DNA of 64,000 nucleotides from Ditibartonella apis (GTDB taxonomy: Bacteria > Pseudomonadota > Alphaproteobacteria > Rhizobiales > Rhizobiaceae), in the NCBI RefSeq assembly GCF_001952075.1, contig NZ_LXYU01000002.1:1-64000 (forward strand), read 5' to 3'. Below the pieces are notes generated by a model. It searched no databases. It worked only from the letters and a program-made list of their open reading frames with translations, and was not told the DNA's origin. A program made the translations under genes and the position numbers. Numbering within the stretch: position 1 is the stretch's first letter; each line of letters opens with the position of its first letter. Positions 50,953-60,651 of the stretch are shown piece after piece.

Positions 50953-52159
50953 CGAATCTTTAAACCGTTTACTTACCGCAACGGACACACTTGAAAGTGT
51001 GCTTACGCCTCTAACCAAGGTCGGACAGGCGCAAGTTCTGGCTCAGGATGTCATTGCCGAATTGACTGAACCACCTTTCCGTTCTTCTGCGATGGACGGT
51101 TTTGCAATAAGATTTCAGGATTACCGGAAAGAAGCGAAATTCCATGTTGTCGGAGAAGCTGCGGCCGGCAAAGGCTATGACGGGAAAATCGGCAAAGAAG
51201 AAGCTATCCGGATATTTACCGGTGCTCCTGTTCCTGACGACGCCGATACTATAATCATTCAGGAAAATGCCGTTATTGACGGTGACATTGTCTCCTTTAC
51301 TAAAGCGCCCGAACAAAATGCCAATATTCGTCCAAGAGGCGGAAATTTCGAGAAAGGTGATAGCGTCCTTAAAAAAGGTCGCATCATGACGCCTTCGGCC
51401 TTGGCACTTTGCGCGTCAACCGGCCATGGAGCGATAAAAGTCGTCAGACGCCCGAAAATTGCTGTGTTGGCGACGGGGAACGAACTCGTAGAAGCCGGAG
51501 AGATACCCGGTAAAGACCAAATCGTATGCTCTAATTCCTATGGTCTTAACTATCTGATACGGGCTCATCATTGCGATATTGTCGATCTCGGCATCGCCCG
51601 CGACAATGAAGCATCAATCCGCGAAAAGATTAACCGTGCGAAAGAAGAGAAAGTTGATCTTCTTGTCACCAGTGGTGGTGTTTCTGTCGGCAAATATGAC
51701 CTCGTACAAACGGTGTTGAAATCGGAAGGTATGAAGCTCGACTTCTGGAAAGTTGCAATGCGTCCCGGCAAGCCCCTCATGTTCGGAGTTTTGCCGCATG
51801 ACCATAAAATGCTGGTTTTGGGCCTTCCTGGAAACCCTGTTTCAAGCATGGTTTGCGGTCACATTTTTCTGGTGCCAATATTGGAAAAACTTTCAGGAAG
51901 AACTTACCGCCCTCACATTGAAGACGCGCTTCTTGCCGTTCCGCTGCCGGAAAATGGCCCGAGACGACATTTTGTCCGTGCCAACCTCAGCGTTAACGCA
52001 AAAGGCGAAAGATGGGTCACGCCGGTGCGGAGTCAGGATTCATCCTTGATACGGCTCATGGCCAATGCTGATTGTCTCATTATTCGTGAAGAAAACGGTA
52101 CGCCGCTTCAAGTTGGAGAGCCATGCCGCATTTTCATTCCCGACGGCGCTGGCTTATAA
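50933..52159 (+). CDS. moeA: Molybdopterin molybdenumtransferase MoeA
   Basis: Inserts molybdate into adenylylated molybdopterin. The N-terminal domain has [12 protein letters not shown] and [15 protein letters not shown]. The MoCF-fold domain has [23 protein letters not shown] and [14 protein letters not shown]. The C-terminal barrel is present. The length of 408 residues is normal. It is the last gene of the ppiD-trpD-trpC-moaC-moeA operon. I recall lexA following moeA in many relatives; here the strand switches after a short gap. Confidence 0.96.
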   Translation: MPLINVDESLNRLLTATDTLESVLTPLTKVGQAQVLAQDVIAELTEPPFRSSAMDGFAIRFQDYRKEAKFHVVGEAAAGKGYDGKIGKEEAIRIFTGAPVPDDADTIIIQENAVIDGDIVSFTKAPEQNANIRPRGGNFEKGDSVLKKGRIMTPSALALCASTGHGAIKVVRRPKIAVLATGNELVEAGEIPGKDQIVCSNSYGLNYLIRAHHCDIVDLGIARDNEASIREKINRAKEEKVDLLVTSGGVSVGKYDLVQTVLKSEGMKLDFWKVAMRPGKPLMFGVLPHDHKMLVLGLPGNPVSSMVCGHIFLVPILEKLSGRTYRPHIEDALLAVPLPENGPRRHFVRANLSVNAKGERWVTPVRSQDSSLIRLMANADCLIIREENGTPLQVGEPCRIFIPDGAGL

Positions 52160-52237
52160 TATTTTCGGGGGCTATAGCAGCTCAAAGCCGCGTTGGTCAA
52201 AAAGGGGATAATGCCGCGGCATCCCATTTAAAATTCT

Positions 52238-52260
52238 AGCGCACGCGCTGTTTTTATTTT
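52238..52260 (+). terminator. Weak terminator after moeA
   Basis: A short AGCG/CGCT stem with a 4-nt loop followed by TTTTTATTTT on the plus strand, 80 nt after the moeA stop. Confidence 0.4.
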
Positions 52261-52273
52261 CGACGCCGAGGAG

Positions 52274-53125
52274 CTATGATATTTTCGGCATGCGTCCGGT
52301 TATGGCTGCTTTTGTAATAGCAAGATAATGGCGAAGCGGCGAAGGTGTGACACATTCCTTGAATGCCAGTGTGCCTTTCTTTTCAATTTGTCGTAGCGCC
52401 TCCGGTATGATTGCCAGAGGAAGAAAAACCGACCGCACGCTCACCGGCAAAGTTTTATAATGTTGATAGAATTCCCGATAATGTTTTTTATCAAGTTCGA
52501 TTGCTGCGTTTAAAAGTTTTTTTTGCTTTTCTAATTCATCATGAGGCGCAGCGACAAGGAAATCCTCTGCCGTTGCTTCAACAATATTTTGCGAAAAATA
52601 TTGGCGTCCATTTGCCTTTAACAAAGGAAGCGAACGTAAGAGCCGGCACATAAAATCTGCCATTCCACCGTGTCCGGATGCTTTCGCTGTCAATGACGAA
52701 GCATTTTTATCAAGAATTTGACAGGAAAGTTCCAAAAGCGTGCTTACGGTTTCACCGCAATAGCCTTCAAGGCTTGTTACGTCAGGCATTTGATCGTCAT
52801 AAAAGTCGAATATACGTGCATCGCAATAACGTAATAACGCCGATTTCGGTAATGCATATTGATGAATTGTAGAAAGCAACGCACTTAAAACGGGATTGCC
52901 CTCGCCCGTTTTGTCGGCTTCTATTGCATCACGCCACCATCGCAAACGGATTTCACCGATCATCGGTTCGTGCACAGTTTCCGTAATACGATTGATCTCG
53001 ACATTAAAAGCAAAAAGGCTCGCGAGCCCTGCACGATATTTCTGTGGTGCAAACAGGATGGAGAGATAGCGATCTCTATCGCTATCTTTTAAAAGTTCGA
53101 AGCAGTAGGCGCCATCTTTATTCAT
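52274..53125 (-). CDS. Squalene/phytoene synthase family protein (NDUFAF6-like)
   Basis: A 283-residue all-helical protein of the trans-isoprenyl synthase family. It resembles the branch that includes the mitochondrial complex I assembly factor NDUFAF6 more than true phytoene synthases. FAFNVEINRI and RLRWWRDAIE are present. The second Asp-rich motif (DVGED in real synthases) is replaced by a Leu-rich LLRSLPLL stretch, so enzymatic activity is doubtful. Its ATG overlaps the stop of the Mth938-like gene (ATGA), and both follow secDF. A role in respiratory complex assembly is inference. Confidence 0.85.
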   Translation of the reverse strand: MNKDGAYCFELLKDSDRDRYLSILFAPQKYRAGLASLFAFNVEINRITETVHEPMIGEIRLRWWRDAIEADKTGEGNPVLSALLSTIHQYALPKSALLRYCDARIFDFYDDQMPDVTSLEGYCGETVSTLLELSCQILDKNASSLTAKASGHGGMADFMCRLLRSLPLLKANGRQYFSQNIVEATAEDFLVAAPHDELEKQKKLLNAAIELDKKHYREFYQHYKTLPVSVRSVFLPLAIIPEALRQIEKKGTLAFKECVTPSPLRHYLAITKAAITGRMPKIS

Positions 53126-53508
53126 TCAACTGCATAAAGAAGTGCGGCAACCGCACGATCTTCCGCCAAGAGGACATTAAACGTTCGAACAGCAGCACCG
53201 GTACTCATCGTATCGGTCGATATGTGTTTTTTATGTAAAACTGTTCTCATATCTTCCGGCAACCGCAACAAATTCTCTCCTGTACCAACAAGAAATACTT
53301 CGATTTTATCGGCTTCATCAAGAACGTGTTTTATATCGTCCATCGTGGGCAGAGGAGCTTCCATATCAAGCCCGTATATTCCCGACGGAACACAGACGAT
53401 CGAACCCCGATGGGACATATCGGCAAAGCGAAATCCGCCATTTCCATAAGCATCGATCGGCGCACGTCCGGGATAATGCGCTTCCCTCATTTTGATTGCA
53501 TCAGACAT
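53122..53508 (-). CDS. Mth938-like domain protein (NDUFAF3 homologue)
   Basis: A 128-residue single Mth938 domain. The mitochondrial homologue NDUFAF3 is a complex I assembly factor. Family features are the N-terminal IDAYGNGGFRFADMSHRGS and the glycine-rich VFLVGTGENLLRLPEDMR. The start ATG shares one base with the secDF stop (TAATG) and the 3' end overlaps the next gene, so it is tightly coupled to both. Location is predicted to be cytoplasmic. Confidence 0.9.
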   Translation of the reverse strand: MSDAIKMREAHYPGRAPIDAYGNGGFRFADMSHRGSIVCVPSGIYGLDMEAPLPTMDDIKHVLDEADKIEVFLVGTGENLLRLPEDMRTVLHKKHISTDTMSTGAAVRTFNVLLAEDRAVAALLYAVE

Positions 53509-55754
53509 TATGAACCTTTAATGCCGGTCTGCTTCGGCTTGACTTTCAAAAGCACAAGCATTGGGCCGGCTATAAATATGGAAGAGTATGTGCCGATGAT
53601 TATACCAATGAGGAGAACCGATGCAAAATCTTTCATATCCGCCCCACCAAAATAATAAAGCGGAATATGCGCAAGCAGAGTTGCAAGAGAAGTTAAAATT
53701 GTGCGCGATAATGTCCGGTTGATCGCAATATCGACAAGACTGCGCATATCGATATTGCCACGTTTTTTGAGGAGCGAACGAACTCTATCGTAAACAACAA
53801 TCGTATCGTTCAAAGAATAACCGATAATTGCAAGGAGAGCAGCGATGCTCCAAAGATTGAACTGCCATTGGAAGAGCAGAAATATGCCGACAAGAATGAT
53901 AATATCATGAACTGTCGTCAAAACGGCTCCGATTGCAAATTGCCAGCGGAAACGCCATAAAACATAAATGAATATGGCAAGCAAAGATACGAAAATGGCA
54001 AGTGCACTGACACGGCTCAATTCTGATGAAACGGTCGGACCAACAATATCAAGACGCTGCAAAGTGTAATCATTGCCGAATTCGCCCCGAAGTTTTACTG
54101 CGACTGTTTGTTCGGCATCTTCACCATTCTCTTGGCTTGCAATTGTCAATTCGGCTTCCGAAGGTCTTTTGGTCGGCGAAACATTGACTCCCCCGATGTT
54201 GAGATCATTGACCCGCGAGGCAATGTCATAAATATCGGCCTTGCCGTTTTTAGCTTCGAGAACCGCTAATGATCCTCCGGCAAAATCGATCCCGTAATTT
54301 ACTCCGGCTGTCACATAGAGGCCGCTAGTCAAAATAATCAGCACCGTGGACAATGCCAATGTTATTTTTCCAAGTTTCATAAAGCGGATACTGGTGTTAG
54401 GCGGAATAATACGAATGATACGTTGTGGTATTTCACGAGGATGAAATGTCCGGATCCACCAGCTGATCATCATCCGCGTAAACGTAAAAGTCGTAAAAAG
54501 CGACGTCAAAATGCCGATTGTAACTGTCAGTGCAAACCCGTGAATGGGGCCGGTACCCAACATGAACAAAACCAGTGCTGCAATGAAAGTTGTAACGTTG
54601 GCATCAACAATCGTGCTCATAGCACCCGAAAAACCTGCTTCAACAGCTTGGGTTACCGAATAATTATTGCGTCTTGCCTCGCGTACGCGCTCGTAAATCA
54701 GAATATTGGCATCGACCGACACGCCAATGATGAGAACGAGGCCTGCAAATCCGGCAAGCGTCAACGGCGTGCCAACAAGACTTAAAACTGCAACCAGCAT
54801 CATCAAATTGGCGGCCAATGCAACATCGGCAGTTAGCCCCAAAAGGCCGTACGACAAAACCATGAAAACGGCAACGATAACAAGAGCACCAAAAGCAGCA
54901 TGCAGACCGGCTTTTGCATAAGCCGATCCGAGATCACCCCCCACTGTTCTCTCTTCAATAAAAGTCAAATCCGTCGGGAGTGGTCCTGTTGTCAAAACAG
55001 TCTCGAGATTATGGGCTACATCATCCGGCAATGGCCCTACCCGAATATAGCCATCGTCGATTGGCACCGGAAATCTCATTGCTGCCAGCACTTCATTGTC
55101 AAACACAATGATAAGCCGTTTGTCAGGATTTTTTCGGGTAAAGTCGGAGAGTTTTTGTTGTCCTTCGCTATCCAGTGCGACAGTTAATAGCGAACCGTCT
55201 GTATTGGCGTTTTTTTCTGCATAAGCGCCGGCAATATTGTCATTGGTCAGAAATGGATGATCTTTCAACAAATAACTTACTGGCGGATCATCCATTGAGT
55301 AGGTAACGATTGTGCCTTCCGGACGGGCAACTTTGCCCATAACCACATCGTTTACAGAAACGGACGTGTCTTCTTCATAAAGTGAAAAACGGGCAGTTAC
55401 GCTTACGATATCTTTAAGCAGCTGGACATCAAAAAGTCCCGGCACCTCTATACGGATTTTATCGCGGCTTTGTTTGGCAATGGAATAGTCTTCAAAACCT
55501 GCAGCCCCGATATCGAGCCGTCTTTTCATGACGTCTATCGTCGCATCACGCTCAGCGATTTCACTTTTCGGTAATTGGACCACAAGGCGGGAGCCACCTT
55601 GCAAATCGACGCCCATTGGCAAATGAAGCTTCGAATAGACTGTCGGCAACTGGTTAAGAAGAGCCTGCGGTAATATATTGGGCAGAGCCACGACGACGCC
55701 GATAATCACAACCAGCCAGACCAGAAGCCGTTTCCAGCGAGGAAAATAAAGCAT
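53508..55754 (-). CDS. secDF: Fused protein translocase subunit SecDF
   Basis: A proton-driven export motor that pulls proteins out of SecYEG on the periplasmic side. In 748 residues it has SecD (first TM about residues 10-28, MGVDLQGGS, a large periplasmic domain, six-helix bundle with IIGVSVDANILIYERVR) joined to SecF (GIDFAGGS and IGYSLNDTIVVYDRVR). The conserved membrane Asp residues are in both halves. Fusion of SecD and SecF is known in some bacteria. It lies about 270 bp after yajC on the same strand and is coupled to two downstream genes. Confidence 0.96.
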   Translation of the reverse strand: MLYFPRWKRLLVWLVVIIGVVVALPNILPQALLNQLPTVYSKLHLPMGVDLQGGSRLVVQLPKSEIAERDATIDVMKRRLDIGAAGFEDYSIAKQSRDKIRIEVPGLFDVQLLKDIVSVTARFSLYEEDTSVSVNDVVMGKVARPEGTIVTYSMDDPPVSYLLKDHPFLTNDNIAGAYAEKNANTDGSLLTVALDSEGQQKLSDFTRKNPDKRLIIVFDNEVLAAMRFPVPIDDGYIRVGPLPDDVAHNLETVLTTGPLPTDLTFIEERTVGGDLGSAYAKAGLHAAFGALVIVAVFMVLSYGLLGLTADVALAANLMMLVAVLSLVGTPLTLAGFAGLVLIIGVSVDANILIYERVREARRNNYSVTQAVEAGFSGAMSTIVDANVTTFIAALVLFMLGTGPIHGFALTVTIGILTSLFTTFTFTRMMISWWIRTFHPREIPQRIIRIIPPNTSIRFMKLGKITLALSTVLIILTSGLYVTAGVNYGIDFAGGSLAVLEAKNGKADIYDIASRVNDLNIGGVNVSPTKRPSEAELTIASQENGEDAEQTVAVKLRGEFGNDYTLQRLDIVGPTVSSELSRVSALAIFVSLLAIFIYVLWRFRWQFAIGAVLTTVHDIIILVGIFLLFQWQFNLWSIAALLAIIGYSLNDTIVVYDRVRSLLKKRGNIDMRSLVDIAINRTLSRTILTSLATLLAHIPLYYFGGADMKDFASVLLIGIIIGTYSSIFIAGPMLVLLKVKPKQTGIKGS

Positions 55755-55951
55755 AAGAAGGCTCCCGATTTTATCTCAAATTATGCGTCCCGAAAAACAC
55801 AATTACCATTGCCCATGCTATTACCGGTGCCAATACACTCGTCCCTGCTAGAGATAAACTTTGCAAGCATGAGCAACCCTAATTCCAATAAAAGGCTCAA
55901 TCGGCAATTTTCAATGGGACAATCAAAAATTTTACCATCTTACAAGAATCA

Positions 55952-55976
55952 ATGATTCCCGTTTAACGGGAATCAT
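55952..55976 (-). terminator. Hairpin between yajC and secDF
   Basis: A 12-bp almost perfect palindrome (ATGATTCCCGTT/AACGGGAATCAT) with minimal loop, 47 nt after the yajC stop. The T-tract on the minus strand is weak, so it may be a leaky terminator or an mRNA processing or stabilising structure. Confidence 0.5.
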
Positions 55977-56022
55977 CTTTATCAAACTTGAAAAAAACGT
56001 CAAACACCCGTTTTCTATTCGG

Positions 56023-56559
56023 TCAAGCTCCTGTCTTTTCCTTGGCTGCTTCGGCTTCGGCCTTGTTTCCGTCTTTTTCGACTTTAGTGGTATCGTTTTC
56101 GCTAGTAGCCTCGTCAGGTGCAGCAATTTGCGCAACCTCATCATTGCCGGACTTTGCACTATTATCGGATTGCTTTTTCTTGTTTTTACTTTTACCGGCT
56201 TTAATCGCTGGCTTGGACTTTTGTTCGCTGACCGGCTCACCCTTGACCTCGACAGTCAAGATTTTAGACCGCAATACGCGAACGCGGGTATTTTCCGCAA
56301 TTTCGACTTCCACTTCACCGTTCGCATCACCAACAACTTTCGTAACGCGACCAATAAGACCGCCTTCGGTAACGACTGTATCGCCCCGACGAATGGCATT
56401 AAGCATTTCCTGACGCTTTTTCATCTGGTTACGCTGCGGCCGAATGATGAGAAAATACATGATGACGAAAATTAAAATAAAAGGTGCAAACGTCATCAAA
56501 GTTGACACTTCCCCTGTCGAACCACCAGCGGCCTGTGCATAAGCGTTGGTAATAAACAT
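56023..56559 (-). CDS. yajC: Preprotein translocase subunit YajC
   Basis: YajC associates with SecDF. One transmembrane helix lies at about residues 22-42, followed by the hallmark IIRPQRNQMKKRQEM and the GDTVVTEGGLIGRVTKV barrel. The 178 residues exceed the usual about 110 through a charged C-terminal tail (Lys-rich, then Glu/Asp/Ala-rich). It starts the yajC-secDF-Mth938-phytoene synthase-like group and is divergent from the DUF815 gene. Confidence 0.95.
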   Translation of the reverse strand: MFITNAYAQAAGGSTGEVSTLMTFAPFILIFVIMYFLIIRPQRNQMKKRQEMLNAIRRGDTVVTEGGLIGRVTKVVGDANGEVEVEIAENTRVRVLRSKILTVEVKGEPVSEQKSKPAIKAGKSKNKKKQSDNSAKSGNDEVAQIAAPDEATSENDTTKVEKDGNKAEAEAAKEKTGA

Positions 56560-56803
56560 TAACTATCTCCTAGCTTTGATAGCGGGCATCACCCGTTTTG
56601 GACAATTTCGTTCAATAGATAAGTCAAACTTGACATTTAAGAGCATGTTGCTCTTTCAACCGCTTCTAGCGGTCAACATTCAATTCTAGGCATTAAAGCT
56701 TTGCCCTTGATAACGCAACCGACAAAGCTTTCAAGAAGAAAAATTTTGGATTTATCCGCGCCCATGCTAAAGATATGCGTTCATATAATGGCGGAAAGTT
56801 GAA

Positions 56804-57667
56804 ATGACCAACGAAAATTTAGACCACAAACTGGATCAATTAATTGCCATATTATCGCGCATGGCTCCCCCGGAAATTAAACCCCTTGATATGGACCAAT
56901 GCGATTGTTTTGTGTGGAACCCGGAAAAGCTCACTCTTAATCCCGTCAAACATGTCAACCGGATTGACATTGATCTCATCAAGGGCGTCGAGCAAGCCCG
57001 CGACGCACTTATTGAAAATACCCGTCAATTTGCAAATGGCTTGCCTGCCAACAATGTTCTCCTCTGGGGAGCGCGAGGCATGGGTAAATCTTCACTCGTA
57101 AAATCTGTTCAAGCCAAAATTAACAAAGAAAATGCCGGTAAACTTCCACTGAAACTTATTGAAATCCATCGTGAAGATATCGGCACACTTCCCATACTCT
57201 TGAGCGAACTTAGAAAAACGCCTTACAGATCTATTATTTTTTGTGATGATTTGTCTTTTGATCAGGATGATACATCCTATAAATCGCTCAAGGCAGCCCT
57301 CGACGGTGGTGTCGAAGGACGTCCCGAAAATGTTGTTTTTTATGCAACCTCGAACCGTCGCCATTTAATGCCTCGCGAGATGATTGATAATGAATCGTCA
57401 ACGGCCGTTAACCCGTCCGAAGCCATTGAAGAAAAAGTCTCTCTTTCCGACCGATTCGGCTTATGGCTCGGTTTCCACAAATGTGGGCAAGACGAATATC
57501 TTGATATGATAGACGGTTATGTCCGTCATTACGGGCTTGATGAACCACTTGATAAAATCCACCATGACGCGCTCGAATGGGCAACTACGCGTGGAAACCG
57601 TTCGGGACGCGTAGCTTGGCAGTTTATTATGGGACTTGCCGGAAGATTGGGCAAGAAACTCGACTAA
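56804..57667 (+). CDS. DUF815 family AAA+-like ATP-binding protein
   Basis: A 287-residue cytoplasmic P-loop protein. Walker A is LLWGARGMGKSSLVKS (about residues 86-101) and Walker B is SIIFCDDLSFD. A sensor-1-like ATSNRRHLMPR follows, and the C-terminal lid contains GNRSGRVAWQF. These match the DUF815 family, which is close to AAA+ ATPases but functionally unassigned. It is divergent from yajC and ends at a shared terminator. The genomic partner position beside yajC is conserved in alphaproteobacteria as far as I recall. Confidence 0.9.
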   Translation: MTNENLDHKLDQLIAILSRMAPPEIKPLDMDQCDCFVWNPEKLTLNPVKHVNRIDIDLIKGVEQARDALIENTRQFANGLPANNVLLWGARGMGKSSLVKSVQAKINKENAGKLPLKLIEIHREDIGTLPILLSELRKTPYRSIIFCDDLSFDQDDTSYKSLKAALDGGVEGRPENVVFYATSNRRHLMPREMIDNESSTAVNPSEAIEEKVSLSDRFGLWLGFHKCGQDEYLDMIDGYVRHYGLDEPLDKIHHDALEWATTRGNRSGRVAWQFIMGLAGRLGKKLD

Positions 57668-57693
57668 ACGTAACGTCTCATACGAATAACAAA

Positions 57694-57716
57694 AAAGCCG
57701 GTAAAAAACCGGCTTT
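57694..57716. terminator. Shared terminator between the DUF815 gene and nlpD
   Basis: A 9-bp stem (AAAGCCGGT/ACCGGCTTT) with a 5-nt A loop. It lies between two convergent genes; on the minus strand it is followed by TTTTTT. Confidence 0.85.
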
Positions 57717-57745
57717 CGCATGAACTTCGGATTGTGGTCGCTCTA

Positions 57746-58939
57746 TCAGTTTTCCAGATATTTGATCGGATTAACAGGGCTTGAATTCTTGCGCACTTCA
57801 AAGTGGACACGCGGTGTCGACGCATTGCCAGACATACCGGATTTTGCGATCTCGTCACCGCGGCGGACCTTCTGGCCGCGTTGGACGAGAATTTTGCTAT
57901 TGTGCCCGTAGACAGTAACAATATTGTTTTCATGGCGGATAAGCACGGTATTACCGAATTCTTTCAAACCATCGCCGGCATAAATAACGACACCGTTTTC
58001 GGCCGCTTTAACAGACGATCCTTCTGGTGCCATAATATCAATACCGTCATTGGTGCTTGAGCCCTCTTTTTGGCCGAAACTTGAAAGAATGCGTCCCTGT
58101 GCAGGCCAACGCATTTTGGAAATACCTGTCGCCTGAGGTGCTACAACGGCTACATTTTCAGCCTGATTCATCGTCGTATCACTGCCTTTTGCGACAGCGG
58201 GCTCGGCAGCCGGTTTTGCCGGTTCATTCTGTGCGGTCTTGGTGGCCTCAGCTGCCGGCTGGGTTGCAGCGGGCTGGCTTGCCGCCGCGGTTTTTGTCGG
58301 CGTTGTCACCTGTTTTGTTTCAGGTAATGCTGCAGGTGTAGCAGTTTTCGCGGTTGCAGCAGATGGAGTTGCTGCAGCGACTTCAGTGTTATGACCACCC
58401 GGAACGATCAAAGATTGCCCGACACGGATTGCACCATTGCTCAAGCCATTGGCACTTTTAAGCGAATCGACACTTACGCCGGTTTTACGAGAAACACTGT
58501 AGAGAGTGTCACCGCTTTGAACGATATAGCTGCCATTTTTCTTTGATGCAGATTGTGAGGCGGTCAAGGAAGACGATGACGACATCTGACCGAGATTATG
58601 AGGCGGTGTCCCCATAACCTGACCGGCAGAAGCAACCTGTGTAGGCTGCGAAGACGCACCATAACTAGGTTGCGGCTGTGACTGGGCCGCCTGATAGGAA
58701 GGTTGACCAGCTACCGGCGGCAGATCGCTACTTTGAATAGAACCTGTCGTTTGCGGCATCTGCTGATAACCGGCTTGTTTATTGATTGCCTGTTGCTGAT
58801 TAGCGGTTGCGCCAGTATAGAAACTGTCTGTAAAACGTTGGGTACCGGAACTGCATCCTGTGGCGAAACCAGCTAGGATGAACAATGCCGCTGTTCGAAG
58901 ATAGCGGTGCGAAGCTTTACTCATTATTTTCAAACGCAT
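57746..58939 (-). CDS. nlpD: NlpD-like lipoprotein: LysM plus degenerate M23 peptidase domain
   Basis: A 397-residue lipoprotein with lipobox cysteine C29 (AGFATGC). A Gln/Pro/Ser-rich linker is followed by a LysM peptidoglycan-binding domain (VQSGDTLYSVSRKTG), an Ala/Thr/Pro-rich linker and a C-terminal M23 domain. The zinc ligands are incomplete: the HxxxD site reads NDGID, and the HxH site reads RVH in TPRVHFEV. This fits the non-enzymatic NlpD/EnvC group that activates cell-separation amidases. A shorter start at ATG 58924 is possible. It lies close to pcm and surE, the same company as in E. coli. Confidence 0.87.
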   Translation of the reverse strand: MRLKIMSKASHRYLRTAALFILAGFATGCSSGTQRFTDSFYTGATANQQQAINKQAGYQQMPQTTGSIQSSDLPPVAGQPSYQAAQSQPQPSYGASSQPTQVASAGQVMGTPPHNLGQMSSSSSLTASQSASKKNGSYIVQSGDTLYSVSRKTGVSVDSLKSANGLSNGAIRVGQSLIVPGGHNTEVAAATPSAATAKTATPAALPETKQVTTPTKTAAASQPAATQPAAEATKTAQNEPAKPAAEPAVAKGSDTTMNQAENVAVVAPQATGISKMRWPAQGRILSSFGQKEGSSTNDGIDIMAPEGSSVKAAENGVVIYAGDGLKEFGNTVLIRHENNIVTVYGHNSKILVQRGQKVRRGDEIAKSGMSGNASTPRVHFEVRKNSSPVNPIKYLEN

Positions 58940-59201
58940 GTTTTTTGTCCATTTACCCGATACTCAACTAAAGGCATTAAATCGTGTTAATGTTACCCGA
59001 CGGTTAAAATTTCGATTAAGGTTAAAAAAAATATTGCCCCCGACAAGAAAACCGGAATTTTCCACGCGATTATATTGAAACCACGATATATATATGGTTT
59101 TAAGCGAGCAAACACGCAAGTTGGTATTGGCAAACACGCGTTACTGATAGGGTGCTTTGAAGCTGCTATTATCGCTTTTTTTGTAAATCGTTTTTTAGCT
59201 T

Positions 59202-59861
59202 CTACAAAATTGCGGCAACACCTTCGATAAAAGGTTGGTAACGAACCCTGAACATATCCATTCTCTCGAACCTGCTTCCCGTCTTGCGGTAACGCACCAC
59301 CATCTGTTCGCCTTCATCCGGTCCGATAGCTTCGATAAGCACGCCATTTGATGCCAAGAGTTCGAGAAATTCTTGCGGATCACGATTGGATGACGGCCAT
59401 ACCAAGATCCGGTCATAAGGGCCAGAGCCCGACAAAGCACGGCTACCGTCCATCTGACGCAAAACAATATTATCTATTTCGAGGGCGTGAAATCTTTGGC
59501 GGGCAATGTCACACAAAGTTTTATAGCGTTCGACCGTGGTCACACGCCCGGCAAGCCTTGCAATCAATGCTGCGGTAAATCCCGAACCGGTTCCAATTTC
59601 GAGTACGCGATGTTTCTTTTCGAGCGCGAGAGCAGAAATAATATATAATTGTTCCTCAAGCCTTTCGATGTATTCGCCACATTCTATCGGGATAACTTTG
59701 TTTTCATAGGCACTTTCAGTAAAAGGCGCCGAAACAAAGTCCCGACGCGATGTGCGCTCAAGGGCTGCAAACAAAGCCATATCATCAAGCCCCCTACCCC
59801 GCATTTTGAGGACAAGATTAATCAATTCCTCTCGCTCTGACAAAGGGGGCATTGATTGCAT
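59202..59861 (-). CDS. pcm: Protein-L-isoaspartate O-methyltransferase
   Basis: Repairs isoaspartyl residues in ageing proteins with SAM. The 219-residue protein has the SAM-binding motif VLEIGTGSGFTAALIARL (about residues 77-94), the post-I motif VTTVERY and the family N-terminal SAPFTESAYENKVIPIECGEYI with the conserved substrate-binding region. The surE-pcm-nlpD order matches other proteobacteria. It starts 4 bp after surE. Confidence 0.92.
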   Translation of the reverse strand: MQSMPPLSEREELINLVLKMRGRGLDDMALFAALERTSRRDFVSAPFTESAYENKVIPIECGEYIERLEEQLYIISALALEKKHRVLEIGTGSGFTAALIARLAGRVTTVERYKTLCDIARQRFHALEIDNIVLRQMDGSRALSGSGPYDRILVWPSSNRDPQEFLELLASNGVLIEAIGPDEGEQMVVRYRKTGSRFERMDMFRVRYQPFIEGVAAIL

Positions 59862-59865
59862 CAGC

Positions 59866-60630
59866 CTAGTTTCTCCCTAATGCAGTCGCCAACTCGGCAA
59901 GGAAGCCATGAGCCGTCAGATCAAGTTGGACAGGCGTAACCGAAACAGCCTTATCCTGAAGAACATCGATATCTGTCGTTTCTTTATTCTTGCCTTTTCC
60001 CCTGCTGAAATACATCCAGTAATAAGGGAAACCCCGACCATCTGCGCGCTTGTCAATGAGTATCTCGTGGCCACGGTTACCAAGGGGCGCAACAGACAAA
60101 CCGGTGACTTCATCAACATGACAGGCAGGGAAATTCACATTTAAGAGAACACCCTCAGGAAGCGGAATTTTTACAAGCTTTTTCAAGATATCCGGAGCCA
60201 GAGACAATACGGTGTTCCAAGGCACATTTTGACAATTGGTTGCGTGGACAAATTCTTGCGACAAGGCAATCGAACGGATGCCTTGCATCATTCCTTCTAC
60301 CGCACCCGAAACCGTACCCGAATAGCTCACATCGTCGGCAAGATTGCCACCGGCATTAACGCCAGAAAGAACAAGATCTGGCGCTTCCGGCATAACGTGC
60401 TTGACGGCCATAATAACACAATCGGTGGGAGTACCTTTCAAAGCAAAATGTTTTTCATCGATTTGACGCAAACGCAATGGCTCTGAAATTGTTAATGAAT
60501 GCGAAACACCACTTTGATCTTCTTCCGGAGCGACAACCCAGACATCATCAGAGAGTTTACGGGCGATCTGTTCAAGAACTTTCAACCCTTCCGCATGAAT
60601 ACCATCATCATTGGTTAGCAAAATACGCAT
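59866..60630 (-). CDS. surE: 5'/3'-nucleotidase SurE
   Basis: A metal-dependent phosphatase of nucleoside monophosphates and short polyphosphates. The metal site is [13 protein letters not shown] at the N-terminus, with further ligands in [23 protein letters not shown]. The length of 254 residues is normal. It is 21 bp downstream of serS and 4 bp upstream of pcm. Confidence 0.96.
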   Translation of the reverse strand: MRILLTNDDGIHAEGLKVLEQIARKLSDDVWVVAPEEDQSGVSHSLTISEPLRLRQIDEKHFALKGTPTDCVIMAVKHVMPEAPDLVLSGVNAGGNLADDVSYSGTVSGAVEGMMQGIRSIALSQEFVHATNCQNVPWNTVLSLAPDILKKLVKIPLPEGVLLNVNFPACHVDEVTGLSVAPLGNRGHEILIDKRADGRGFPYYWMYFSRGKGKNKETTDIDVLQDKAVSVTPVQLDLTAHGFLAELATALGRN

Positions 60631-60651
60631 ATTGAAGTTCCCTGAAATTTT

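Noticed and set aside
52274..53125. Carotenoid or hopanoid synthesis gene
   Set aside because: The second Asp-rich catalytic motif is missing and no desaturase, cyclase or hpn genes are nearby; position with the Mth938 gene and secDF fits the NDUFAF6-like group.
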